This document shows positions 33,100 to 43,362 of a stretch of 64,000 nt of DNA, piece by piece. Location of the stretch: the NCBI RefSeq assembly GCF_041916735.1, contig NZ_JAYRYY010000006.1; one strand, written 5' to 3'. The notes beneath the pieces are model-generated. The model saw only the letters and a list, made by a program, of their open reading frames with translations. It did no database searches and was not told where the DNA came from. Origin of the DNA: Zoogloea sp016790385. Its GTDB lineage: Bacteria > Pseudomonadota > Gammaproteobacteria > Burkholderiales > Rhodocyclaceae. Numbering within the stretch: position 1 is the first letter of the stretch; each line of letters begins with the position of its first letter. The position numbers were made by a program, and so were the translations under genes.

Positions 33100-34125
33100 A
33101 TGGCGTTGCGGATTGCGATCAATGGCTACGGGCGGATTGGGCGGTGTTTCCTGAGGGCGCTGCTGGCCTCGCCGGTGTGTGGGCGGTTTGAAGTGGTGGC
33201 CATCAATGAGCCGGCAGACCTGGAGAGCATGGCCTATCTGACGCGCTTCGACTCGACCCATGGTTGTTTTCCGGGCACGGTGGAGGTGGGGCTGGGCGGC
33301 CTGTGCATTGATGGGCGGACGATCCCGGTATTTCATGCCGACACGCCGGAGGGGGTGGCGTGGGGCGAGTTGGGGGTGGACGTGCTGGTCGAGGCCTCCG
33401 GTCGCTACAGCCAGCGCCAGGATCTGGAGCGCTTCCTGACGGCGGGTTGCCGGCGTGTGCTGTTATCCCATCCCGGCCAGACGGCGGAAGACGTGGATCA
33501 GACCATTGTGTTTGGCATGAACCACGATCTGCTCACCGGTACGGAACGCATCGTCTCGGCGGCATCCTGCACCACCAACGCGATCGTGCCGGTGCTTGCC
33601 ATTCTGGACGAGGCCTTTGGCCTTGACCACGCCATGCTCACGACCCTGCATTCGGTGATGAACGACCAGCCGCTCATCGATGGCTATCACCACACCGATC
33701 TGCATCGGACCCGTTCGGCCATGCAGTCGATGATCCCTGTATCCACCGGCCTTGCCCGGGGCGTGCAGCGCATGTTGCCGGAGCTTGCCGGGCGTATCGA
33801 GTCAAAGGCGATCCGGGTGCCGGTGGTGAATGTGTCCGCCATTGATCTGGTAGCCACCCTGCGCCGTGGCACGACTGCGGCCGAAGTGAAGGCCTTGCTG
33901 CGAGGGGCGGCGGAGGGAGGTGGGGCGGGGCGGATGATGTATACCGATCACCCCCATGCCTCCATCGACTTCAACCATAGCCCCCACTCGGCCATCGTGG
34001 ATGGCGGTCAAACCCGGTTGAGCGGCGAGCGCCTGCTCAACCTGTTGGTGTGGTTCGACAACGAGTGGGGCTTTGCCAACCGGATGATTGATGTGGCGGC
34101 TTTCTGGGGGCAGCGCATGGCCTGA
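33100..34125 (+). CDS. epd: Erythrose-4-phosphate dehydrogenase (GAPDH family)
   Basis: 341 residues. NAD-binding INGYGRIGRCFLRAL (residues 7-21). The catalytic Cys157 in SAASCTTN and His184 in TLHSVMND are conserved. The endings DFNHSPHSAIVDGGQTRLSG and WFDNEWGFANRM are closer to E. coli Epd than to GapA. The enzyme feeds 4-phosphoerythronate to pyridoxal-5-phosphate synthesis. The start is ATG at 33100; the longer GTG start is not needed. Assignment to Epd rather than GapA rests on these C-terminal motifs. Confidence 0.85.
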   Translation: MALRIAINGYGRIGRCFLRALLASPVCGRFEVVAINEPADLESMAYLTRFDSTHGCFPGTVEVGLGGLCIDGRTIPVFHADTPEGVAWGELGVDVLVEASGRYSQRQDLERFLTAGCRRVLLSHPGQTAEDVDQTIVFGMNHDLLTGTERIVSAASCTTNAIVPVLAILDEAFGLDHAMLTTLHSVMNDQPLIDGYHHTDLHRTRSAMQSMIPVSTGLARGVQRMLPELAGRIESKAIRVPVVNVSAIDLVATLRRGTTAAEVKALLRGAAEGGGAGRMMYTDHPHASIDFNHSPHSAIVDGGQTRLSGERLLNLLVWFDNEWGFANRMIDVAAFWGQRMA

Positions 34126-34150
34126 TCAGGTGGCGCGGGATGCCCGGGGC

Positions 34151-36175
34151 TTAAAACTTCCGGGCGAATTCCGTCGCCTGCCAGATGGCCCGCTTGGCAT
34201 CCAGTTCGGCGGCCGCATCGGCGCCACCCACCAGGGTGAAGGGCATTCCGGCGGCGTTCAGGCCCTCGACCAGATCCCGCCGTGGTTCCTGTCCGGCGCA
34301 TAGCACCACGGTATCCACTTCCAGCAGTCGCGCCTGCCCGTCCACCCTTACGTGCAGGCCGGCATCATCGATGCCCTCGTATTCCACGCCGCTGAGCGTA
34401 TGTACACCGCGTTTTTTCAATAGCAGGCTGCGTGCCCAGCCGGTGGTCTTGGCCAGACCGGCGCCCGGCTTGCTTGTCTTGCGCTGGAGCAGCCACAGTT
34501 CGCGCTTGGGTGTTGGCATGCGTGCCGGTGTGAGTCCGCCACGGTTGTCGGTGTAGGCCGCGTCGATGCCCCATTCCTCCCGGTAGGCGGTGATGGGGTC
34601 GGCGCTTTCGCCCGAGTGGGTGAGCAGTTCGGCCACATCGAAGCCGATACCGCCAGCGCCGATCAGCGCCACCTTGCGGCCCACCGGGCGGCGTCCCTCG
34701 ATCACGTCGATGTAGCTGACAACCTTGGGGTGATCCAGGCCGGGGATGGGAGGGCGGCGCGGGATGATGCCGGTGGCCAGGACCACATGGTCATAGCCGG
34801 CGAGGTCGCCAGCCTGCACGGTGCGGCCGAGCTGTTGTGTCACGTTCAGCTCGCGCAGGCGGGTGCGGAAGTAGCGCAGGGTTTCGGCAAAGTCTTCCTT
34901 GCCCGGAATCCTGCGGGCGTAGTTGAACTGGCCGCCGATGTGCTCGGCAGCGTCGAAGAGGCTGACCCTATGCCCGCGCTCCGCCAGCGTGGTGGCTGCG
35001 GCCAGCCCTGCCGGGCCGGCGCCCACCACGGCCACATGTCTCGCAGCGGAGCTGGCCGGAGCGGCGGGCTCGTATTCCCGGCAGGCATCCGGATTGACCA
35101 GGCAGGAGGCCGCCTTTCCGACAAAGATGTGATCCAGGCAGGCCTGGTTGCAGGCGATGCAGGTGTTGATGGCGTCGGCGCGGCCAGCGGCGGCCTTGGC
35201 CACAAATGCGGCGTCAGCGAGGAAGGGGCGGGCCATGGACACCAGATCGGCATCGCCGCGGGCCAGGATGTCTTCCGCCACCTGGGGGTCGTTGATGCGG
35301 TTGCTGGTGATCACGGGCAGCTTTACCGCCTTCTTCAGGCGTGCGCTGAGGGTACTGAAGGCGGCCCGCGGCACGCTGCTCATGATGGTGGGGATGCGAG
35401 CCTCGTGCCAGCCGATGCCGGTGTTCAGCAGGTTGATGCCGGTGCCTTCGGCGGCCTTGGCGAAGGCTTCGACTTCGTCCCAGGTGCTGCCGCCCTCCAC
35501 CAGGTCGAGCAGGGACAGGCGGAAGATGAGGATGAAGTCGGGGCCGGCGGCGGCTCGCACGGCGCGCAACACTTCCAGCCCGAAACGGCAGCGGTTCTCG
35601 AACGTGCCGCCCCAGCGGTCGTCCCGGAGGTTGGTGCCGGGGGCCAGAAACTGGTTGATCAGGTAGCCTTCCGAGCCCATCACCTCGACGCCGTCGTAAC
35701 CGGCCTGGCGGGCCAGGGCGGTGCTGCGGGCGTAGTCGGCGATGGTCTGGAGGATCTCGTCTTCACTGAGCGCCCTGGGGGCGGCCGGATTGATGGGCGC
35801 CTTGATGGCGGAGGGGGCCACTGGCTGGCGACCGTAGGCATAGCGCCCGGTATGCAGGAGCTGCAGGCAGATGCGACCGCCCTCGGCGTGTACGGCGTCG
35901 GTGATGATGCGGTGCCGGGTGGCCTCGGCCTCGCTGTCCATAACCGAGCTGCCCTGGTGGATGCCACCGTCACGATTTGGTGCAAAGCCGCCGGTGACAA
36001 TCAGGCCGACGCCATTGCGTGCCCGCGCTGCGTAGAAGGCCGCCATGCGCTCGAAGGGATGGTCCATTTCCTCCAGGCCGGTGTGCATGGAGCCCATGAG
36101 CACCCGGTTGGGGAGGGTGGTGAAACCCAGGTCGAGGGGCGCGAGCAGGTGGGGATAGGGCGAAGGGTGGGTCAT
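34151..36175 (-). CDS. fadH: NADPH-dependent 2,4-dienoyl-CoA reductase FadH
   Basis: 674 residues. The OYE-type FMN barrel comprises residues 1 to about 335, with Tyr171 in SEGYLINQF and His257 in GIGWHEAR near the active site. The 4Fe-4S cysteines are C339, C342, C346 and C358 (CIACNQACLDHIF...CLVNP). An FAD-binding domain starts near 385 (VAVVGAGPAGLAAA) and an NADPH-binding fold near 525 (VALIGAGGIGFDVAEL). It removes the 4,5-cis double bonds of polyunsaturated acyl-CoA during beta-oxidation. Length and layout match E. coli FadH (672 aa). It is convergent with epd. Confidence 0.95.
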   Translation of the reverse strand: MTHPSPYPHLLAPLDLGFTTLPNRVLMGSMHTGLEEMDHPFERMAAFYAARARNGVGLIVTGGFAPNRDGGIHQGSSVMDSEAEATRHRIITDAVHAEGGRICLQLLHTGRYAYGRQPVAPSAIKAPINPAAPRALSEDEILQTIADYARSTALARQAGYDGVEVMGSEGYLINQFLAPGTNLRDDRWGGTFENRCRFGLEVLRAVRAAAGPDFILIFRLSLLDLVEGGSTWDEVEAFAKAAEGTGINLLNTGIGWHEARIPTIMSSVPRAAFSTLSARLKKAVKLPVITSNRINDPQVAEDILARGDADLVSMARPFLADAAFVAKAAAGRADAINTCIACNQACLDHIFVGKAASCLVNPDACREYEPAAPASSAARHVAVVGAGPAGLAAATTLAERGHRVSLFDAAEHIGGQFNYARRIPGKEDFAETLRYFRTRLRELNVTQQLGRTVQAGDLAGYDHVVLATGIIPRRPPIPGLDHPKVVSYIDVIEGRRPVGRKVALIGAGGIGFDVAELLTHSGESADPITAYREEWGIDAAYTDNRGGLTPARMPTPKRELWLLQRKTSKPGAGLAKTTGWARSLLLKKRGVHTLSGVEYEGIDDAGLHVRVDGQARLLEVDTVVLCAGQEPRRDLVEGLNAAGMPFTLVGGADAAAELDAKRAIWQATEFARKF

Positions 36176-36281
36176 GGGCGGCTGTCTCCGATTATGGTTG
36201 TGCCGTCCATTTCAGAGGCCCGGTGGAGGAATGTCAATTTGCCCCCACGGAAGGTGGTGCTTCCGGAACGGGGCGCCCGCC

Positions 36282-37448
<1,167 letters not shown>

Positions 37449-37516
37449 CGTAAAATCGCTTAGAGGGTGGCGCGCGGGTGCGCGGCCAGGGTGCATGGGT
37501 TCAAGGAGAGGCGGCC

Positions 37517-38263
37517 ATGGAAAGAGCCGAAATGCAGTGTTATCTCGACAATCTGCTCGAAGTCGGGCGCTTCAGGGATTATTGCCCAAACGGGTTGCAG
37601 GTGGAAGGACGTGCTGAGATACGCCAGGTGGTTTGCGGCGTGACGGCCAGCCAGGCTTTGCTCGATGCGGCGGTGGCGCGGAAGGCGGATGCGGTGCTGG
37701 TGCATCACGGCTATTTCTGGCGTGGTGAGGATGGTTGCATCACCGGCCTGCGCCGTAAGCGTCTGGGGACCTTGCTTGGCAACGACATGAACTTGTTCGC
37801 CTACCATTTGCCCTTGGATGCCCATCCCGAGTTGGGCAACAACGCTCAGCTCGGGCGCCTGATGGGGTGGGTGCCGGAGGGCCGCTTTGCCGAGCAGGAC
37901 ATGGGTTGGGTCGGGCGGCTGAGCCAGCCGACCCGGGGCGAACTCCTGGCGCGGCAGCTTGCGGCGCGGCTTGGGCGGGAGCCGCTGCTGCTGGGGGAGC
38001 CTGCGCACGCCATCTCGCGGATTGCCTGGTGCACCGGCGGCGCCCAGGGCTACTTCGAGCAGGCGATTGCCTGCGGGGTGGATTGCTTTGTTTCCGGCGA
38101 GGCGTCGGAACAGACTACCCATCTGGCGCGGGAGTCAGGGGTGACTTTCCTGGCGGTGGGGCACCACGCCAGCGAGCGTTACGGCGTGCAGGCCTTGGGA
38201 GCCCATCTGGCCGAGCGTTACGGCCTGGAGGTGAGCTTTGTCGACGTGGATAACCCAGTCTAG
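37517..38263 (+). CDS. Nif3-like dinuclear metal-centre protein (YbgI family)
   Basis: 248 residues from ATG at 37517 (AGGAGAG site). Hallmarks of the Nif3/YbgI fold are DYCPNGLQVEG, VLVHHGYFW (metal-binding His), YHLPLDAHPELGNNAQLG, and GVDCFVSGEASEQ...VGHHASERYGVQALG near the end. These proteins bind two metals and act as a putative GTP cyclohydrolase-like or regulatory protein, but the reaction is not settled. It ends 4 bp before the converging FimV-like gene. Confidence 0.93.
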   Translation: MERAEMQCYLDNLLEVGRFRDYCPNGLQVEGRAEIRQVVCGVTASQALLDAAVARKADAVLVHHGYFWRGEDGCITGLRRKRLGTLLGNDMNLFAYHLPLDAHPELGNNAQLGRLMGWVPEGRFAEQDMGWVGRLSQPTRGELLARQLAARLGREPLLLGEPAHAISRIAWCTGGAQGYFEQAIACGVDCFVSGEASEQTTHLARESGVTFLAVGHHASERYGVQALGAHLAERYGLEVSFVDVDNPV

Positions 38264-38267
38264 ATGA

Positions 38268-40100
38268 TCATGCGGCGGCCGAATCGGCACTGGTATTCAT
38301 TGGCGGTTCCATGTCGACGAGGCTGAGTTCCATCGGTGGCTTGTAAGCGCCGAGTTCGTCATCAAGGATTGCCAGAAGAAGCAGGAGCTCTTCGACCACG
38401 GTTAGCGGGAACCCCTGGCGGGTGCCGTTGCGATTGTCTCGCAGGATCTGATGGATATAGGCCTGGGCCTCCTGCGTACCCCAGAGTTCCTGGAGGCGCT
38501 GGACGACGTGGGGCATCTGCTCCACCGTATCGGCTCCGCCATGTGCGCCCTTGAAATCGCTCCACCCGATCATCTTGACGTTGAAGGTCTTGTTTAACTG
38601 GCGGGTCAGGGCTTCGAATTCGGCGCGCATGCCGGCAACGTGATAGACCTCCAGCAGCTTCAGCCAGGGCTTGACGGCTTGACGCGGGTTGTTGCGGATG
38701 TAGTCGGCGAGGGTCTCCGCCGCACCCTGGGTGCGCCCGAAGGACATCATGATCTCGGCCAGCTCGAGGGCCGAGTCGTGCTCATCGACCGTTTCGTCGA
38801 AGGGGATGGGGTGGGCAGGGGCGAAGGTGGGCTCCGCCCACTCGGCCGGCGTGTCCACCGATGCGGGAGCACCCAAGGGGGCTGCGGGTTTCCGCATCTC
38901 CGGCAACGCGGAAGTGACCTCCACCGTGGTCGGTCGGGCAGCAGGCGCTGTTGCGATGGACTTCTCGGTCGCGGTGACCGGCTCGGGGTGCTGTAGTGTG
39001 GTGTGGAACTCGGCCTCGCTCACGGCGGGAGCGTCCGCCGGGCTGTTGCGCCGACGCCTAAGGTAGATCAGGGCTCCTCCACCGACGAGGGCTGCCAGCA
39101 GGCCGCCGAGGGGATATGCCCATTGCGCGAACAGCGACTGGATTTCACCGCCTGTTGTGGGCACGGCTTCGGCGGGGGCCGCCGCGGCCATGGGGGCGGG
39201 GGAGGGGGCCGCTGCGGGTTTTCGGAGGTCCAGCTGTGCGACCCGCTCCTTCAGTAGTGCCTGGTATTCCTCAAGGCGCTTGATCTTCTCGTCCAGTTCA
39301 ATCTGCGCGGCGATGCGGTCATCGATCTCGGCGAGGGTGCGCTGTTCGGGGTTGAGGGACGGACGTTGGGCGCCAGGGTCGTCGGATTTCGGCGGGTTGG
39401 CGAGCTGCACCGACATGCGTAGCGGGGTAAGCGCTGCCTCATCACCCGCGCCAATGAGAAGACGATCCTGGTGGAGGAGTGTGTCGGCACGCTTTGGTGT
39501 CGCGATGCGCGTGGACGGGGGCGTGGCCGGGGATGTCACTGCACGCGGGGACGGCTGCGGAGGGGGCGTGCGGGCGGGACGGGGCGACACGGCGGCACGC
39601 GGCCGGATGTCACGCTGCGGCGCCGCGCCTGCCGACGTGTCACGTCGATCCGCCGACATGGCTCTCCGGGGCACTTCAAGAACCTCCGGAGCGTTGCCAA
39701 CCGGAAGGTCCACGGCCCGTTCGGTATCGCGGAACGAGGGGGGGGAAAGGAGCAGCGTGAATTCCTTGCGCAACTCGGCGCCGCAGGCAATCCGCAGGCC
39801 AAGCATCGCGACCGGGTGATCGACAGGCTCCCGCGTGCTCAGCACAAGGCGATCACCGGCGAGTCGGACTCGAAGGTTGTGAATCCACGGAATATCCTCG
39901 CCAGTGCCGTTCATGGCCTTGAAACAGCCCGCGTCAATGGTCTCGCCCGCTACTCGCACCAGTCGTACCTCTGCCCGCAGGGGTTCTCCCAGGGACGAAT
40001 GGGCAACCAGCTCGCCAAAGCCGGCTGCATTGAGGGTGCCACTGAGGAAGGGGGCGAGCGTTGCGACCAGTACGGGGAGGGTTTTGCGCGCGCAGTTCAT
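38268..40100 (-). CDS. FimV-like secreted/membrane protein
   Basis: About 610 residues from the ATG at 40100; a second ATG at 40118 is possible, and neither has a good ribosome-binding site. A signal peptide (MNCARKTLPVLVATLAPFLSGTLNA) leads into the FimV N-terminal domain (FGELVAHSSLGEPLRAEVRL, KEFTLLLSPP). A long Pro/Ala/Thr-rich linker with a coiled coil (EIDDRIAAQIELDEKIKRLEEYQALLKERVAQL) and a TM helix (YPLGGLLAALVGGGALIYL) follow. The C-terminal FimV-type TPR-like region is last (LELAEIMMSFGRTQGAAETLADYI). I see no LysM domain between. FimV links type IV pili, cAMP and peptidoglycan in Pseudomonas; here it may serve the pilus/secretion genes in this window. Confidence 0.85.
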   Translation of the reverse strand: MNCARKTLPVLVATLAPFLSGTLNAAGFGELVAHSSLGEPLRAEVRLVRVAGETIDAGCFKAMNGTGEDIPWIHNLRVRLAGDRLVLSTREPVDHPVAMLGLRIACGAELRKEFTLLLSPPSFRDTERAVDLPVGNAPEVLEVPRRAMSADRRDTSAGAAPQRDIRPRAAVSPRPARTPPPQPSPRAVTSPATPPSTRIATPKRADTLLHQDRLLIGAGDEAALTPLRMSVQLANPPKSDDPGAQRPSLNPEQRTLAEIDDRIAAQIELDEKIKRLEEYQALLKERVAQLDLRKPAAAPSPAPMAAAAPAEAVPTTGGEIQSLFAQWAYPLGGLLAALVGGGALIYLRRRRNSPADAPAVSEAEFHTTLQHPEPVTATEKSIATAPAARPTTVEVTSALPEMRKPAAPLGAPASVDTPAEWAEPTFAPAHPIPFDETVDEHDSALELAEIMMSFGRTQGAAETLADYIRNNPRQAVKPWLKLLEVYHVAGMRAEFEALTRQLNKTFNVKMIGWSDFKGAHGGADTVEQMPHVVQRLQELWGTQEAQAYIHQILRDNRNGTRQGFPLTVVEELLLLLAILDDELGAYKPPMELSLVDMEPPMNTSADSAAA

Positions 40101-40314
40101 CAACGAGTCGTTGGGCATCCGGCAAAGGTGGCCTTGTGGGTGTTTTGGGCGGTGGCGGAACCTTCGCACCGCGACCGAAGCTACAGTATTCTAAAGAAGT
40201 TTGAAGCCTGCCGCGCCGACTTGTCGGCACATGACGGCCGTGAATGTTGCAGGGCGTGCCGTACACCCCTTTTTTAACCTTTATTTTCCCGATCGACCGA
40301 TTTTACCGACTGCT

Positions 40315-40866
40315 ATGCCCCTTTCAGAGCCTGCCTCCGGACGCAGTCGCGTCCATACCCGCCGAATCGAGGTTCAAGGGTTCTTGCGTGATGACGGTCT
40401 GCTAGACCTCGATGCCCGCATCACCGATCTCAAGGATGCTGATTACCCGATTGCCTCCGGCGTGCGCCGGGCGGGTGATCCCATCCACGATCTGTCTGTT
40501 CGCGTCACTGTCGATGCGGCCTTTATCATCGTTGATGTAGAGGCGGTTTCCGATTGGGTTCCCTACCCGGGGGGGTGTGACACCATCGGGCCGGCGTATC
40601 GTCAGTTGATCGGCCTGAGCCTGGTCCGTGGATTTCGGCGTACTGTGAGCGAAATGTTCGCCGACGTGAGGGGGTGTTCCCACCTGACGGAACTGCTCCT
40701 TTCCCTGCCTACCGCGGCCATCCAGACATTCGCCACGTTTCGTCGGGACAACGACGACGATGGAGGAAAGCCGTTCCAGCTTGACCGTTGTCACGCCCTG
40801 GAAACCACCTCCGATACCGTAATGCGTTACTACCCCCGCTGGTACCGGGGAGGCGATGGGGAATGA
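40315..40866 (+). CDS. DUF2889 family protein
   Basis: 183 residues from the ATG at 40315; longer starts are unsupported. It matches DUF2889 by RSRVHTRRIEVQGFLRDDGLLDLDARITDLKDADYP at the N terminus and HLTELLLSLPTAAIQTF in the middle (leucine-rich helix). The protein is soluble, without Cys-based motifs other than CxxxxxP in GCDTIGPAY. The family is often found near genes for metabolic or aromatic pathways, and has no proven function. It is upstream of the sucCD leader. Confidence 0.88.
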   Translation: MPLSEPASGRSRVHTRRIEVQGFLRDDGLLDLDARITDLKDADYPIASGVRRAGDPIHDLSVRVTVDAAFIIVDVEAVSDWVPYPGGCDTIGPAYRQLIGLSLVRGFRRTVSEMFADVRGCSHLTELLLSLPTAAIQTFATFRRDNDDDGGKPFQLDRCHALETTSDTVMRYYPRWYRGGDGE

Positions 40867-40923
40867 GCGTTTGCCCGTGTATGTGCACCGCAGCGCGAAT
40901 CCGGTCATCCGTCTTCTTTCGTA

Positions 40924-41159
40924 TATAATCGATCGATCCGAAATCTGGAGTGTTCCGGCATCCCCGGGATGTGAAGGTGTCAGGATCGTCTTTCACGCGT
41001 CTGGCCAATGTTGTCCAGGTGCTTGAAGAGCGAAGCGGTGCGTATGCTGGACGAGGGAGAACGGCATTCGTCATCGCGGAGTACGCTTGTACTCCGAAGA
41101 GTCCCATCAACCAAGCGTGAGCGGCCATACAAGGCCAAGACTTCGATCGAAGGGCAACC
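40924..41159 (+). promoter_or_regulatory. Long structured 5' leader of sucCD with tataat promoter element
   Basis: A perfect tataat (40924-40929) lies 230 bp ahead of sucC; a good -35 is not seen. The transcribed leader can form several stems: gtccag 41013-41018 with ctggac 41047-41052 enclosing a smaller gctt/aagc hairpin, a perfect 8-bp stem cggagtac/gtactccg (41077-41096, loop gctt), and a 12-base palindrome cttcgatcgaag at 41141-41152 just before the start codon. The last could sequester the ribosome-binding region. sucA and sucC RNA motifs are known in other proteobacteria, but I could not match this one to them. Confidence 0.5.
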
Positions 41160-42320
41160 ATGAAAATTCACGAATATCAGGGCAAGGAAATCCTGAGAAA
41201 ATTTGGCGTCACGACGCCGCGCGGCGTGCCGTGCTTCTCAGTCGATGAGGCAGTCAAGGCAGCGGAAACGCTGGGCGGCAAGGTTTGGGTCGTCAAGGCT
41301 CAGATCCATGCTGGCGGCCGTGGCAAGGGCGGTGGCGTCAAGGTCGCCAAGTCCCTGGATGAAGTGCGCCAGTACGCCGGGCAGATTCTCGGCATGCAGC
41401 TGGTCACCCACCAGACCGGCCCCGAAGGCCAGAAGGTGCGTCGCCTGCTCATCGAGGAAGGCGCCGACATCAAGAAGGAATACTACGTTGCTGCGTTGAC
41501 CGACCGCGCCACGCAGAAGGTCGCCATGATGGCCTCCAGCGAAGGTGGTATGGACATCGAGGAAGTCGCTCACTCCACCCCCGAGAAGATCCTCAAGGTC
41601 TTCGTTGATCCGGCCACCGGCCTGACCGACGAACAGGCCCTGTATCTCTCCAACGGTATCGGCGTTCCCGAAGGCTCCACCGCCCAGGCTGTGGACACCC
41701 TCAAGAAGCTGTACACCACCTACATGGAAACCGATGCCTCCCTGGCGGAAATCAACCCGCTGATCCTGGAAGGCAATGGCACCATCAAGGCTCTGGACGC
41801 CAAGTTCAACTTCGACTCCAACGCCCTCTACCGTCATCCCGAGATCGTCGAGTTCCGCGATCTGGATGAAGAGGACGCCGACGAAATCGAAGCTTCCAAG
41901 TTTGATCTGGCCTACATCTCCCTGGACGGCAACATCGGCTGTCTGGTGAACGGTGCCGGCCTGGCGATGGCCACCATGGACACCATCAAGCTGTTCGGTG
42001 CCGAGCCCGCCAACTTCCTCGACGTGGGCGGCGGTGCCACCACCGAGAAAGTGACCGAAGCCTTCAAGATCATGCTCAAGAACCCCAAGGTTAAGGGCAT
42101 TCTCGTCAACATCTTCGGCGGCATCATGCGCTGCGACACCATCGCCACCGGCGTTGTGACCGCGGCCAGGGAAGTGCATCTGTCGGTTCCGCTGGTCGTC
42201 CGCATGAAGGGCACCAACGAAGAGATCGGCAAGCAGATCCTGCGCGATTCGGGCCTCCCGATCATCGCTGCCGACACCATGGCCGAAGCGGCCCAGAAGA
42301 TCGTCGACGCGGTCAAGTAA
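41160..42320 (+). CDS. sucC: Succinyl-CoA ligase (ADP-forming) beta subunit
   Basis: 386 residues, with the ATP-grasp fold and the canonical N terminus MKIHEYQGKEILRKFGV. Visible motifs are VKAQIHAGGRGKGGGVK (ATP-binding), EINPLIL (Mg2+ ligand) and GGGATTEKVTEAFKIML and VNIFGGIMRCD (CoA and phosphate region). It forms succinate and ATP from succinyl-CoA in the TCA cycle with SucD, whose gene follows 11 bp later. Length is normal (E. coli 388). Gene start has a weak GAAGGG site behind a palindrome. Confidence 0.98.
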   Translation: MKIHEYQGKEILRKFGVTTPRGVPCFSVDEAVKAAETLGGKVWVVKAQIHAGGRGKGGGVKVAKSLDEVRQYAGQILGMQLVTHQTGPEGQKVRRLLIEEGADIKKEYYVAALTDRATQKVAMMASSEGGMDIEEVAHSTPEKILKVFVDPATGLTDEQALYLSNGIGVPEGSTAQAVDTLKKLYTTYMETDASLAEINPLILEGNGTIKALDAKFNFDSNALYRHPEIVEFRDLDEEDADEIEASKFDLAYISLDGNIGCLVNGAGLAMATMDTIKLFGAEPANFLDVGGGATTEKVTEAFKIMLKNPKVKGILVNIFGGIMRCDTIATGVVTAAREVHLSVPLVVRMKGTNEEIGKQILRDSGLPIIAADTMAEAAQKIVDAVK

Positions 42321-42331
42321 GGAGTTAGCGA

Positions 42332-43225
42332 ATGTCCATCCTGATCAACAAAGACACCAAGGTCATCACCCAGGGGATCACCGGCAAGACCGGTCAGTTC
42401 CACACGGAAAAGTGCCAGGAGTATGCCAACGGCAAGGAATGCTTCGTTGCCGGCGTGAACCCCAAGAAGGCTGGCGAGAAGATCTTCGACATCCCCATCT
42501 ACGCCTCCGTCAAGGAAGCGGCTGCCGAAACCGGCGCCACCGTCTCCGTGATCTACGTGCCGCCCGCTGGTGCTGCCGCTGCGATCTGGGAAGCCGTTGA
42601 AGCCGACCTCGACCTCGCCATCTGCATCACCGAAGGCATCCCCGTCCGGGACATGCTGGAAGTGCGCAACAAGATGAAGAAAAAGGTTGCTGCCGGCGGC
42701 AAGGAAACCCTGCTGCTGGGCCCCAACTGCCCGGGTCTCATCACCCCCGATGAAATCAAGATCGGCATCATGCCGGGTCACATCCACCGCAAGGGTCGTA
42801 TCGGCGTGGTCTCCCGCTCCGGCACCCTCACCTACGAAGCCGTTGCCCAGCTAACCGAAATCGGTCTGGGCCAGTCTTCCGCCGTTGGTATCGGTGGTGA
42901 CCCGATCAACGGTCTGAAGCACATCGATGTGATGCGCATGTTCAACGAAGATCCCGATACCGACGCCGTCATCATGATCGGCGAAATCGGTGGTCCTGAC
43001 GAAGCCGAAGCCGCCCAGTGGTGCAAGGCCAACATGAAGAAGCCGATCGTCGGCTTCATCGCCGGTGTGACTGCCCCCGCGGGCAAGCGCATGGGCCATG
43101 CTGGTGCGCTGATCTCCGGCGGTGCCGATACGGCCGATGCCAAGCTCGCCATCATGGAAGAGTGTGGCTTCACCGTAACGCGTAACCCGTCCGAGATGGC
43201 GAAGCTGCTGAAGGCCATGCTGTAA
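42332..43225 (+). CDS. sucD: Succinyl-CoA ligase alpha subunit
   Basis: 297 residues. The CoA-binding Rossmann domain starts TKVITQGITGKTGQFHT, and VIYVPPAGAAAAIWEA follows. The active-site His is in KRMGHAGALISGG (about residue 252). It is phosphorylated by succinyl-CoA plus phosphate and transfers to ADP bound by SucC. A ribosome-binding site AAGGAG lies before the ATG. A strong terminator (43249-43281) ends the sucCD transcript. Confidence 0.98.
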   Translation: MSILINKDTKVITQGITGKTGQFHTEKCQEYANGKECFVAGVNPKKAGEKIFDIPIYASVKEAAAETGATVSVIYVPPAGAAAAIWEAVEADLDLAICITEGIPVRDMLEVRNKMKKKVAAGGKETLLLGPNCPGLITPDEIKIGIMPGHIHRKGRIGVVSRSGTLTYEAVAQLTEIGLGQSSAVGIGGDPINGLKHIDVMRMFNEDPDTDAVIMIGEIGGPDEAEAAQWCKANMKKPIVGFIAGVTAPAGKRMGHAGALISGGADTADAKLAIMEECGFTVTRNPSEMAKLLKAML

Positions 43226-43248
43226 CGGCTTTCCAAGCTCGATATGTG

Positions 43249-43281
43249 CCGCGCCCGCGCTGATGCCCGGGCGCGGTTTTT
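43249..43281 (+). terminator. Rho-independent terminator after sucD
   Basis: 9-bp stem ccgcgcccg/cgggcgcgg with a 10-nt loop, followed by ttttta. It lies 24 bp after the sucD stop and isolates sucCD from the signalling cluster downstream. Confidence 0.9.
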
Positions 43282-43362
43282 ATTTGTGAGCCCGGCTTTT
43301 GTGAATGCGACTTGCCTGCGATCCGACTCGGGTAAAGTGTCGTTAGTCCCGGTTGTGACGGA

